Assembly (NCBI RefSeq): GCF_902459775.1
Contig: NZ_CABPSQ010000003.1
Location: 124,001 to 188,000 of the forward strand
Length of the DNA stretch: 64,000 nucleotides
Origin: Pandoraea captiosa
GTDB taxonomy: Bacteria > Pseudomonadota > Gammaproteobacteria > Burkholderiales > Burkholderiaceae
Reading direction: 5' to 3'
How positions within the stretch are numbered: position 1 is the first letter of the stretch; each line of letters opens with the position of its first letter. Positions 51,999-60,348 of the stretch are shown here, one piece after another. The translations under genes were made by a program, and so were the position numbers. The notes below the pieces were generated by a model. The model searched no databases. It was not told where the DNA came from and saw only the letters and a program-made list of their open reading frames with translations.

Positions 51999-52891
51999 CC
52001 CTTCCCTCCCGTGGTCGGACCGCTATAGAACGCCCGGCGCGCGCCGAGCATGCCTGCCACGATCAGCAACTGAACGAATCCCATCACAATGGCCACGCAC
52101 GATGCGAGCGAATAGTCGTAGCTCTCGAAGGCCGCTTCGTACGCCGCAATCGACACCACACGGGTAGCGCCCGCAGGCACCCCGAGCAGCACCGCCGAGG
52201 GAAACACCGAAAACGCCTGCACGAACGACAGACACGCCGCCATCGTCAGCCCCGGCACCAGCAGCGGCAGATAGATCAGACGGAATTGCTGCCACGGCCC
52301 GGCGCCGAGCGTGCCCGCAGCGCGTGCGAGCGTCGGATCGATACCGGTCACGTACGACAGGATCAGGAGAAACGCGAACGGGAAGCCCGAGATCACCAGT
52401 GAGATCAGCACGCCCCAGAAGTTGTGCGTCAGGCGCACTTCGTCGTGGTACAGGCCCAGTGCGTGCAGGGCCTGCGGGAACCAGCCGTTCGGACCGTAGT
52501 AGGTCAGCATGCCGTCGGCGATCAGCACCGTGCCGAGCGTGACGGGAATCACGAGCAGCATCGTCACGAACTTCGACGCACGCGTGCTCTTGCGCAGCGC
52601 GAAAGCCGCCGGAATCGACGCCCCCACGTTGATCAGCGTTGCGGGCACGGCGAGCTTCAGGGTGATGATCACCGTCGGCCACAGCGTCGGCTCGCTGAAG
52701 AACTTGAGGTAGTTCGCGAAGACACCGCCGCCCTCCATCGGCTGGAAAGACAGGAACAGGCCATACGCGAACGGATAGACGAACATCGCGACCAGACACA
52801 CGAGCGCAGGCGCGACGAGCCAGCCGCGTCCGTCGGCGCGCGGCGCCGGCGTCATCGAGACGGGTGCGGAAGCAGAAGCGGTGGCGCTCAT
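51995..52891 (-). CDS. ABC transporter permease (PotB-like)
   Basis: 298 residues, six membrane helices. EAA-type loop at RAAGTLGAGPWQQFRLIYLP (about residues 193-212). Overlaps both neighbours by 4 bases, so translation is coupled along the operon. Confidence 0.9.
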   Translation of the reverse strand: MSATASASAPVSMTPAPRADGRGWLVAPALVCLVAMFVYPFAYGLFLSFQPMEGGGVFANYLKFFSEPTLWPTVIITLKLAVPATLINVGASIPAAFALRKSTRASKFVTMLLVIPVTLGTVLIADGMLTYYGPNGWFPQALHALGLYHDEVRLTHNFWGVLISLVISGFPFAFLLILSYVTGIDPTLARAAGTLGAGPWQQFRLIYLPLLVPGLTMAACLSFVQAFSVFPSAVLLGVPAGATRVVSIAAYEAAFESYDYSLASCVAIVMGFVQLLIVAGMLGARRAFYSGPTTGGKG

Positions 52892-53982
52892 GCGCGTTCC
52901 CCTGCGTAGACGAGCGTGCGCTCGGCGGGCACGCGCAGCGGCACGCGCTCACCCACGGCATAGTCGCCCGGCAAGCGCGCGTAGAGCGGGCCGAACGGTG
53001 AGGCTACCTTCAGCAACGAATCGCGGCCGCCGTATTCCACCGTCTCGACGACCACTTCGAATGCGTTGTCGTTCGCGGCCGGCGCACGTTCGAAGTCGTC
53101 GGGACGAATCGCCACGCTCACCTGACCTTCGACCTTGCCGCCGGTCGCAGGCGGCTCCATGAGCACGCCGTCGAACGATGCACCGCCGCACGACACCCTT
53201 GCGCGTTCGCCCTGCGCCGACGTGATCGACACGTCGAGCACGTTGCGATAGCCCATGAAACGCGCCACGTGCAGATTACGCGGGCGTCCGTACACCTCGC
53301 GCGGCGCACCGATCTGCTGCACGACGCCCTCTTTCATCACGACGATGCGGTCGGCCATCGACAGCGCTTCGTCCTGATCGTGCGTGACGTAAATCGTGGC
53401 GCGATCGAGCTTGCCGTGAATGCGACGAATCTCGGCGCGCATCTCGATACGCAACTTCGCATCGAGGTTCGACAGCGGTTCGTCCATGAGCACCACCGGC
53501 GGCTCGATCACGATGGCGCGCGCAATCGCCACACGCTGTTGCTGTCCGCCCGACAACTGCCCGGGCAGCTTGCGCTCATGACCGACGAGTTGCACGAGTT
53601 GCAGCGCCTCGCGCGCACGCTTCTCGATCTCGGCGCGCGACACGCCGCGCATGCGCAGGCCGAAGCCCACGTTATCGAGCACGCTCATGTGCGGGAACAA
53701 GGCGTAGTTCTGGAACACCATGCCGAATCCGCGCTTCTCACTGGGCAGCACGTCGATTCGCTCGTCGTCCAGCCAGATCGCGCCGCCGGTGAGCGGCGTG
53801 AGTCCGGCAATACAGTTGAGCGCGGTCGACTTGCCGCAACCGGACGGCCCCAGCAGTGCGATGAACTCGCCGCGCTCGATGCTCAGATCGAGGCCGTTCA
53901 GAGCGGCCACCGACTGCCCCTCGGCGTTGGTGAAGCTGCGCGCCACGTTGTCGAGGCGCAATTGCTGAAAGTTGTGCTTCAT
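52888..53982 (-). CDS. ABC transporter ATP-binding protein (PotA-like)
   Basis: 364 residues. Walker A GPSGCGKST (about residues 41-49), signature LSGGQQQRVAIARA (about 142-155), Walker B VVLMDEPLSNLD (about 159-170), and the TOBE regulatory domain at the C-terminus (about 285-360). Start at 53982 with a Shine-Dalgarno-like stretch; the frame start at 54024 is not needed. Confidence 0.93.
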   Translation of the reverse strand: MKHNFQQLRLDNVARSFTNAEGQSVAALNGLDLSIERGEFIALLGPSGCGKSTALNCIAGLTPLTGGAIWLDDERIDVLPSEKRGFGMVFQNYALFPHMSVLDNVGFGLRMRGVSRAEIEKRAREALQLVQLVGHERKLPGQLSGGQQQRVAIARAIVIEPPVVLMDEPLSNLDAKLRIEMRAEIRRIHGKLDRATIYVTHDQDEALSMADRIVVMKEGVVQQIGAPREVYGRPRNLHVARFMGYRNVLDVSITSAQGERARVSCGGASFDGVLMEPPATGGKVEGQVSVAIRPDDFERAPAANDNAFEVVVETVEYGGRDSLLKVASPFGPLYARLPGDYAVGERVPLRVPAERTLVYAGERA

Positions 53983-53992
53983 GACGAAACCC

Positions 53993-55168
53993 TTATTTCG
54001 ACTTCTGCGAACCGATCTCGGCATCCCACTTCTGGAACGCAGCCACCATCGCCGTCGCGTCGAGCGGCACCGCGTGCGGGAAGTCGGCGATCAGCTTCGC
54101 GTATTCCGGACGGCCATACTTCGCGATGGTTTCCTGGCTCTTCGCAGGTGCGGCAGACAGCGGTACGTCCTTGACCGCCGGGCCCGGATAGAAATAGCCG
54201 TCGTCGTAAGTGAGCGCCTGTTGTGCAGGCTCAAGCATGAAGTTGATCAGCTTGATGATCACTTCCATCTTCTCTTTCGAGACGCCCTTCGGCACGACCA
54301 TGTAGTGCGCATCGTTGACCCAGGTGAACTTGTCGAACGACTGCACCTTGAAGCTCGCGGGCACGATGCCCAGCGCGCGTGGGTTGATGTCCCAGCCCGT
54401 AACGGTGACCGTCATGTCGCGACTGCCCTCGCCCAGTTCCTTCATCACGGCCGAGGTGCCGCCCGGATAGTAAGGAATGCACGTGTCGAGTTCCTTGAGG
54501 AACGCCCACGTCTTGTCCCAGCCCTTGATCGGGTCATGCGGGTCCTTGTCGCCGAGCAGATACGGCAGGCCCATCAGGAAGGTGCGGCCCGGACCGGAAT
54601 TGGCCGGACGCGCGTAAATCAGCTTGCCCGGATTCGCCTTGCACCACGCGAGCAACTCGGCGGGCGTCTTCGGCGCATTCGCGACCTTCGCCGGGTTGTA
54701 TTCGACGAGCGGGCCGGCCGGCATGAACGTCACCGTCAGACCATACCCTTTCGAGAGCTCCTGCATTGCGCGCACATTGGGTGCGTACTTGTCCAGCACA
54801 CCCGGCAGCTTCGCGCTGTAGTCGGGCAGCAGACGTTGCCAGAGGTTTTGCTGGATACCGGCGGCAAGCGCGTCGGTGCCGGTCAGCACGATATCGATGT
54901 CGGAACGCCCCGCGGCCTGCATGGCCTTGATCTTGCCCGGCAGTTGCGGCGCGGGGGCATTGGTGAAGGTGATCTTGGAAACCAGATCCGGGTACTTGTC
55001 GCGGAAAGCCTCGAAGCCCTTTTGCGTGAGCGCCAGATTGCCCGCGACGTCGACAACGTTCAGCGCGACCGGCGCAGCGGTTGCGGTGCTTGCGATGCTT
55101 CCCAGTACTGCGGCACATGCCACGGCGCCAAGTGTGCGCTGCCAGAATCCCCTGCGACTGAAGGTCAT
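53993..55168 (-). CDS. Periplasmic solute-binding protein of the ABC transporter
   Basis: 391 residues with a signal peptide ending near STATAAP (about residue 32). Solute-binding family 1 (PotD/AfuA-like), with GFEAFRDKYPDLVSKITF in the first lobe. The binding cavity cannot be read from sequence, so the substrate is not defined. Its genes share the promoter region with gudD, and two operator-like sites lie between, so a sugar-acid substrate is plausible. Confidence 0.87.
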   Translation of the reverse strand: MTFSRRGFWQRTLGAVACAAVLGSIASTATAAPVALNVVDVAGNLALTQKGFEAFRDKYPDLVSKITFTNAPAPQLPGKIKAMQAAGRSDIDIVLTGTDALAAGIQQNLWQRLLPDYSAKLPGVLDKYAPNVRAMQELSKGYGLTVTFMPAGPLVEYNPAKVANAPKTPAELLAWCKANPGKLIYARPANSGPGRTFLMGLPYLLGDKDPHDPIKGWDKTWAFLKELDTCIPYYPGGTSAVMKELGEGSRDMTVTVTGWDINPRALGIVPASFKVQSFDKFTWVNDAHYMVVPKGVSKEKMEVIIKLINFMLEPAQQALTYDDGYFYPGPAVKDVPLSAAPAKSQETIAKYGRPEYAKLIADFPHAVPLDATAMVAAFQKWDAEIGSQKSK

Positions 55169-55194
55169 GCTGTCTCCTTTGGTTAGATTTCTCG

Positions 55195-55211
55195 TAAGTC
55201 ATCATATGACT
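55195..55211 (+). promoter_or_regulatory. Operator-like site C (GntR/FadR type)
   Basis: TAAGTCATCATATGACT, about 27 bp upstream of the solute-binding gene start. Also palindromic (AGTCAT...ATGACT). Core GTCATCATA. Confidence 0.65.
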
Positions 55212-55385
55212 GAGTTTTCGATTTTGCAATTAGGAGACATGCCAAATTGCCTCAGAGGTTTCCCTAGGAAATCGAGAAATCCTTGTTTCATCTGGCTCAA
55301 CAAGGCAGTCTCATCAGGAATCCGAGCATTTTCTCAGGGATTTCACCGATGGAGGGACGTCCGGCGCGTCACCTAAATTACGGCC

Positions 55386-55402
55386 AGTCATACGATGACG
55401 TA
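55386..55402 (-). promoter_or_regulatory. Operator-like site D (GntR/FadR type)
   Basis: On the minus strand TACGTCATCGTATGACT, 86 bp before the gudD ATG. Matches site C at 15 of 17 positions. Confidence 0.7.
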
Positions 55403-55487
55403 AAAGTGACACGAACCACGAGATAGAAGACGGAGATAACGTCGCCACCGACGCCACGTTTGCGGTGGGGACCGAGGAAAAGTTGCC

Positions 55488-56762
55488 GTGAAAATTCAGC
55501 GCATCAAGATCACCCCGATTGCATTTCGCGACCCGCCATTGCTCAACGCAGCGGGTATCCATGAACCGTATGCGCTGCGCTCGATCATCGAGATCGAGAC
55601 CGACAACGGGCATGTCGGACTGGGCGAGACTTACGGCGACGCGCCGGTGCTCGCCCTGCTCGAAAACGCCCGCCCTCACCTGATCGGCATGGATCCCTTC
55701 GACACGAACGGACTGCGCGCACGTGTTGCGGCCGTTGTGCGTCAGGGAGTGGGTGGCGAGCGTGTCGAATACGAACTGGCGCCAGGCACCGACCCGCGCA
55801 AGGACGCCGAGAAGATCTATTCCGCGTTCGAAGTGCCGTTTCTCGATTTGCAGGCGCGACATCTGGGCGTGCCGCTCGTCGAGTTGCTCGGCGGCGCGGT
55901 GCGTCAGGAAGTGCAGTACAGCGCGTATCTGTTCTTCAAGTACGCGCAGCACATCGATTCGCCGTATGCCCCCGACAGTTGGGGCGAGACGCTCAATGCC
56001 GAGCAACTCGTCGCGCAGGCGCGCTTCATGATCGATACCTACGGCTTTGGCAGCATCAAGCTCAAGGCCGGCGTGCTCGAACCGACGGAAGAGGTGAAAT
56101 GCCTCAAGGCGCTCAAGCGGGCATTCCCCGACAAGCCGCTGCGCATCGACCCGAACGGCAACTGGTCGCTTGCTACCGCGATTGCCATGGGACGTGAGCT
56201 CGCCGGCGACCTCGAATACTACGAAGACCCCACGCCCACGCTCGAAGGCATGGCGGCGTTGCATGAGGCGACCGGCATGCCGCTTGCCACGAACATGGTC
56301 GTCACCGATCTTCGCCAGTTCCGGGAGAACGTGCGTCTGAACGGCGCACAAATCATCCTCTCGGATCACCACTACTGGGGCGGACTGCGTGACACCCAGC
56401 TTCTCGCGCGCATGTGCGAGACCTTCGACCTGGGACTGTCGATGCACTCCAACTCGCACCTCGGCATCAGCCTGATGGCGATGACGCATCTGGCCGCGAG
56501 CGTGCCGCGGCTGTCATATGCGTGCGACACCCACTACCCGTGGCAGGAGGCCGACGAAGAAGTCGTGCGCGGCGGCAAGATCGCGATTCGCAACGGCGCT
56601 GTCGCCATCACGAAAGCCCCGGGCCTCGGCCTCGAAATCGATCAGGACCAGTTGGCGAAGCTCCATGAGCAATATCTGCGCTGCGGACTGCGCACACGCA
56701 ACGACGCGGTGCAGATGCGCAAATACCGGCCCGACTGGAGCGGCAAGGCGCCGCGATTCTGA
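55488..56762 (+). CDS. gudD: Glucarate dehydratase (enolase superfamily)
   Basis: 424 residues. Dehydrates D-glucarate to 5-keto-4-deoxy-D-glucarate. Enolase-superfamily features: lysines in SIKLKAGVLEP (about residue 190), metal-binding Asp in IDPNGNW (about 221), Glu in EYYEDPTPTLEG, and the catalytic His in LSDHHYWGG (about 295). Followed by a porin on the same strand after 157 bp. Start GTG/ATG: the first residues MKIQRIKITPIAF match family starts. Confidence 0.93.
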   Translation: MKIQRIKITPIAFRDPPLLNAAGIHEPYALRSIIEIETDNGHVGLGETYGDAPVLALLENARPHLIGMDPFDTNGLRARVAAVVRQGVGGERVEYELAPGTDPRKDAEKIYSAFEVPFLDLQARHLGVPLVELLGGAVRQEVQYSAYLFFKYAQHIDSPYAPDSWGETLNAEQLVAQARFMIDTYGFGSIKLKAGVLEPTEEVKCLKALKRAFPDKPLRIDPNGNWSLATAIAMGRELAGDLEYYEDPTPTLEGMAALHEATGMPLATNMVVTDLRQFRENVRLNGAQIILSDHHYWGGLRDTQLLARMCETFDLGLSMHSNSHLGISLMAMTHLAASVPRLSYACDTHYPWQEADEEVVRGGKIAIRNGAVAITKAPGLGLEIDQDQLAKLHEQYLRCGLRTRNDAVQMRKYRPDWSGKAPRF

Positions 56763-56826
56763 ACACCGTTCGCCGCACAAGAAAACACCACCGAACACCA
56801 CAGCAGCACCTTCAGCACCGGCTGCA

Positions 56827-56854
56827 TGTACTGCCGACACAGACCGGCAGTACA
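56827..56854 (+). terminator. Perfect hairpin between gudD and the porin gene
   Basis: TGTACTGCCG (56827-56836) pairs perfectly with CGGCAGTACA (56845-56854) around an 8-base loop. No T-run follows, so it may be an mRNA-processing or stability element giving different gudD and porin levels, not a full stop. Confidence 0.6.
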
Positions 56855-56919
56855 CATCAGCCTGCATCACCCCGATAGGCGAAGTCCAAGAAAGAAAACA
56901 CATCACAAGAGGAGAAGTC

Positions 56920-58092
56920 GTGAGACATTCGAAACTGTTTGCCGGGCTGGTTTTGGCCGGTGTCGCCGCCGGCGCCGTGCCGGCATTTGCGCAGTCGAAC
57001 GTGACGCTGTACGGGATCGTCGACGACGCGCTGACTTACAGCAGCAATCAGAACGGCAAGTCGAACACATATCTGCGTAACGGCAACCTCGCGGGCAGCC
57101 GCTGGGGTCTGCGCGGCACGGAAGACCTCGGTGGGGGCACCAAGGCGCTCTTCCAGCTGGAGAACGGTTTCGACGTCAACAACGGCGCGTTCAGCTCGTC
57201 GGGCGTGATGTTCAACCGTCAGGCGTTCGTCGGCCTGAAGAACGACAGCGCCGGCACGTTCACGATCGGCCGTCAGTACTCGCCGTACTACCTCATGGTC
57301 GGCACCATCGGCCCGGTCGCCTACGTGACGGGCGCGACCGGTGCGCACCCTGGCGATATCGACGGCCTCGATACGACCATTCGCATCAACAATTCGGTCA
57401 CTTACACGTCGCCCGTGCTGTGGGGCGTGACGGCAAGCCTGCAATACGGCTTCGGCGGTCAGCCCGGCGCGATGGGCAAAGGCAACACGTTCTCCGGCGC
57501 GCTGCGCTACGACGGCGGCCCGTTGTCGCTGGCGGCAGGTTACCTGCGCCTGAACAACATCGGCGGCGGCACGACGTGGAACAGCACATCGACGGGCGTG
57601 CCGGGCACCTCCGCCGTCAACCAGGGCTACGTGACGGCCGACTCGCTGCAACACATTGCCGTGGCCGGTATCTACACGCTCGGCAGCGTGACGCTGGGGG
57701 CAAGCTACAGCAACGTGCAATACAAGCCGGGCGCGGCGTCGCTGTTCCATGACAGCGCCATCTTCAACACGGCGGGCGTGCATGCGTCGTGGACCGTGTC
57801 GCCGCAGTGGCGTCTGGCTGGCGCGTACAGCTACACCGCGGCATCGAAGGCCAACGGCATTACCGACGCCGCCACGTATCACCAGGTGTCGCTGGCCCAG
57901 GTCTACTCGCTCTCCAAGCGCACGTCGCTCTATGCGCTCGAAGCCTGGCAGCACGCCAACGGCAAGTCGCTGTCGGCCAACGGCGTGAGCATCATCAATG
58001 CGGGTCCGGTGGTCGGCGATTCGCAGAACAGCACGCCGTCGGCGACGAGTTCGCAGTTCGTCGGCATGCTCGGGATTCGCGTCGATTTCTGA
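56920..58092 (+). CDS. Gram-negative trimeric porin (OpcP/Omp38 family)
   Basis: 390 residues. Starts at a GTG (56920) after AGAGGAG. Signal peptide MRHSKLFAGLVLAGVAAGAV, cleavage near FAQ-SN. A 16-strand barrel typical of beta-proteobacterial porins: SNVTLYGIVDDALTYSSN at the start, GSRWGLRGTEDLGGGTKALF, NRQAFVGL, and the C-terminal GMLGIRVDF ending in Phe, the outer-membrane insertion signal. Probably admits the acidic sugar substrates of this cluster. Confidence 0.93.
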   Translation: MRHSKLFAGLVLAGVAAGAVPAFAQSNVTLYGIVDDALTYSSNQNGKSNTYLRNGNLAGSRWGLRGTEDLGGGTKALFQLENGFDVNNGAFSSSGVMFNRQAFVGLKNDSAGTFTIGRQYSPYYLMVGTIGPVAYVTGATGAHPGDIDGLDTTIRINNSVTYTSPVLWGVTASLQYGFGGQPGAMGKGNTFSGALRYDGGPLSLAAGYLRLNNIGGGTTWNSTSTGVPGTSAVNQGYVTADSLQHIAVAGIYTLGSVTLGASYSNVQYKPGAASLFHDSAIFNTAGVHASWTVSPQWRLAGAYSYTAASKANGITDAATYHQVSLAQVYSLSKRTSLYALEAWQHANGKSLSANGVSIINAGPVVGDSQNSTPSATSSQFVGMLGIRVDF

Positions 58093-58240
58093 TGCGCTCC
58101 TGTGTGTAGCAAGCTGTCCGGGCCGACGCCGTGCGCGCGCCGGTCCGGGCGGTCATGAGTGGTCGCGAGAAGTCGCACAATGAAGTCTTGTCGGCCGTCG
58201 GTGCCCGGTATTTCCGAGGTTGTGGCATCGGCGGTCGATC

Positions 58241-58276
58241 CTTATCGGTTGTCGTATGTATGCGACGGTCGATAAG
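58241..58276. promoter_or_regulatory. 36-bp symmetrical palindrome before the GntR gene
   Basis: CTTATCG-gtt-GTCGTATG-TATGCGAC-ggt-CGATAAG. Outer arms (58241-58247 and 58270-58276) are perfectly complementary; inner 8-mers match at 6 of 8 positions; the two spacers are each 3 bases. Centre about 58258.5, 61 bp before the first ATG of the regulator. Likely autoregulatory operator. Confidence 0.7.
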
Positions 58277-58336
58277 GTAAACTGGGGGCGCTTTTTGTCG
58301 TTACGTCGTTATCGTCACCCCTCTTTCACCGACGCC

Positions 58337-59089
58337 ATGTCCATGACCAGCCCGTTGCCCGCACGTCCTCGCCGCAAGTCTCGCAGCCTCACGGAGGAGG
58401 TGGTGAGTGCCTTGTCCGAGCAGATTCGCGCCGGCACGTTCCGCCCGGGCGACAAGTTGCCGACCGAGTCGGCCATCATGGAGAGTCTGGGCGTGAGCCG
58501 CACGGTCGTGCGCGAAGCGATTTCGCGGCTGCAAGCGGCGCAACTGGTCGAGACGCGCCACGGCATCGGCACCTTCGTGCTGGAAGCGCCGCGCGAGAAC
58601 GCCCTGCAAGTCGACACCAACAGCATTCTCACGATGCTCGACGTCATGGCGATTCTGGAGCTGCGTATTTCGCTGGAAACGGAAGCGGCGGGGCTTGCCG
58701 CGAACCGTCGTACGGACGCGCAGCTCAAGGCCATGCGTCAGGCGTTGGACGATTTCGAGATGCACGTGCGCGAGCGCACGGGCAATGCGGTGACCGCCGA
58801 TGTCGCATTCCACCTGCAAGTGGCAAGTGCGACGGGGAACCGCTACTTCCATGACATCCTCGAACAACTCGGCAACACTATCATCCCGCGCACGCGCGTG
58901 AATTCGGCTGCGCTGGCCGACGACGATCAGGTGTCGTATCTGAATCGCGTGAATCGCGAGCATGAAGACATTTACAACGCCATCGCACGACGCGACCCGG
59001 AAGCGGCGCGCGCCGCGATGCGCACGCACCTGACCAATAGTCGTGAACGCCTGCGCCGCGCGCAGGAATCGGCCGGCGCTCAGAGCTGA
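58337..59089 (+). CDS. FadR-type GntR regulator (FCD effector domain)
   Basis: 250 residues. N-terminal winged helix (about residues 19-85: LTEEVVSALSEQIRAG, then VSRTVVREAISRLQAAQL). C-terminal all-helical FCD domain (about 98-235) with metal/ligand His expected in VAFHLQVASATGN and REHEDIYNAIARRD. FCD regulators respond to small organic acids, which fits a galactarate/glucarate repressor. ATGs at 58337 or 58343. A terminator follows. Confidence 0.9.
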   Translation: MSMTSPLPARPRRKSRSLTEEVVSALSEQIRAGTFRPGDKLPTESAIMESLGVSRTVVREAISRLQAAQLVETRHGIGTFVLEAPRENALQVDTNSILTMLDVMAILELRISLETEAAGLAANRRTDAQLKAMRQALDDFEMHVRERTGNAVTADVAFHLQVASATGNRYFHDILEQLGNTIIPRTRVNSAALADDDQVSYLNRVNREHEDIYNAIARRDPEAARAAMRTHLTNSRERLRRAQESAGAQS

Positions 59090-59122
59090 GCGCTGAGGCA
59101 CAAGGTCATGAGGCAGGCAACG

Positions 59123-59147
59123 AAGGCGCTCAGGCGCCTTTCTTTTT
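59123..59147 (+). terminator. Intrinsic terminator after the GntR gene
   Basis: AAGGCGC (59123-59129) pairs with GCGCCTT (59134-59140), 4-base loop, then TCTTTTT. Confidence 0.8.
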
Positions 59148-59271
59148 GTCCGGCCGGTATCGACAACGCTCGACATCGGCGCCTGTCGCCCGGTCCCGTC
59201 GCGGTGTTCAAGCGCGCGCCACGAAGTAAGATGAGCATCGTTCCGTGACCTCTCTCGATAGCGCGACGACC

Positions 59272-60246
59272 ATGACCCTGATGCACCGTCTCCCGAAACA
59301 TCGTTCGGAGGGGCGCCCTCCTCTGCCTGCGCTTGGTCTGTGCGTGGCCGTGTTTGTTTCCACGCTCATCGCTGCGTCAATGGCTTTCGCGGCGGGCGAG
59401 GACCCAGAGGCGACAACGCACGTCTCTGCGGCCGGGATCAAGCCCGACATCGCCTTCATCGTCATGCCCGGGGTCGGCACCTTCGGCGGTGACGTACCCA
59501 TGCGTACCGAAGTCTACAAGCCCGCCGGTGACGGGCCTTTCCCCGTGCTGATCTTCCAGCACGGGCGCGCCGGCGATGCGCTGACACGGGGCAAACTCGC
59601 CGAACCGGTCTCACCGGGGCATGTGCGATTCTGGCTTGCCAAGGGTTTTGCCGTCGTCGCACCGATTCGCGTCGGCTACGGGTTGACAGGGGGACCGGAT
59701 CGCGAAAATTCGGGGGCGTCGTTCAACCAGAATGGTCAGTGCACACGTCGCCCGGACTTTGCGACGCTGGGCAAGGTGACGGCACAAACCAATCTGATGG
59801 TGTTGCAGTGGGTACAAGCGCAGTCATGGGCGGATAAGCATCGTATCGTGCTGGAAGGTCGCTCGGTCGGCGGCTTCACCACCGTGGCCACGGCCGCCGC
59901 AAATCCTCCCGGCGTGATCGCCTACCTCAATTTCTCGGGCGGTGCGGGTGGCTCACCGGAGCGTGCCCCTCAACATAGCTGCGACCCCGACCAGATGCAG
60001 GCGGTCTATGGCGAGTTCGGCAAGACGACCCGGATCCCGGGCCTCTGGCTGTATGCCCGCAACGATCAGTACTGGGGCCCCGACGCGCCGAAGCAATGGT
60101 TCAACGCGTTCGCCGCCTCGGGCAGCCCGGCGCAGTTCGTTCAGACGGAGGACATCCCCGGCCATGACGGTCACCTGTTGCTGACCTACGGCGGGAAGCT
60201 GTGGTCGGAGCCGGTAAATGCGTTTCTCCGGCAGTTGGGATTCTGA
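59272..60246 (+). CDS. Exported alpha/beta hydrolase
   Basis: 324 residues from 59272 (333 from 59245). A signal-anchor-like hydrophobic stretch (LGLCVAVFVSTLIAASMAFA) suggests export. Hydrolase fold: nucleophile Ser in LEGRSVGGFTT (about residue 202), catalytic His in PGHDGHLLL (about 295-303). Resembles dienelactone-hydrolase-like exported esterases. Substrate unknown. Confidence 0.82.
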   Translation: MTLMHRLPKHRSEGRPPLPALGLCVAVFVSTLIAASMAFAAGEDPEATTHVSAAGIKPDIAFIVMPGVGTFGGDVPMRTEVYKPAGDGPFPVLIFQHGRAGDALTRGKLAEPVSPGHVRFWLAKGFAVVAPIRVGYGLTGGPDRENSGASFNQNGQCTRRPDFATLGKVTAQTNLMVLQWVQAQSWADKHRIVLEGRSVGGFTTVATAAANPPGVIAYLNFSGGAGGSPERAPQHSCDPDQMQAVYGEFGKTTRIPGLWLYARNDQYWGPDAPKQWFNAFAASGSPAQFVQTEDIPGHDGHLLLTYGGKLWSEPVNAFLRQLGF

Positions 60247-60348
60247 AGGCAGAATCCGGCGGGCACGTTGTCGTTTATCACCCGCCCTCTTCCCGATGTG
60301 GGCTTGTTGTCCTAACATCCGACCAAACGACTGTAGTCCTACACAAAA

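Larger units (their letters stand above)
55169..55487. other. Divergent promoter region, ABC importer / gudD
   Basis: 319 bp with two operator-like sites (55195-55211 and 55386-55402), one close to each gene start. No gene. Moderately AT-rich. Confidence 0.7.
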
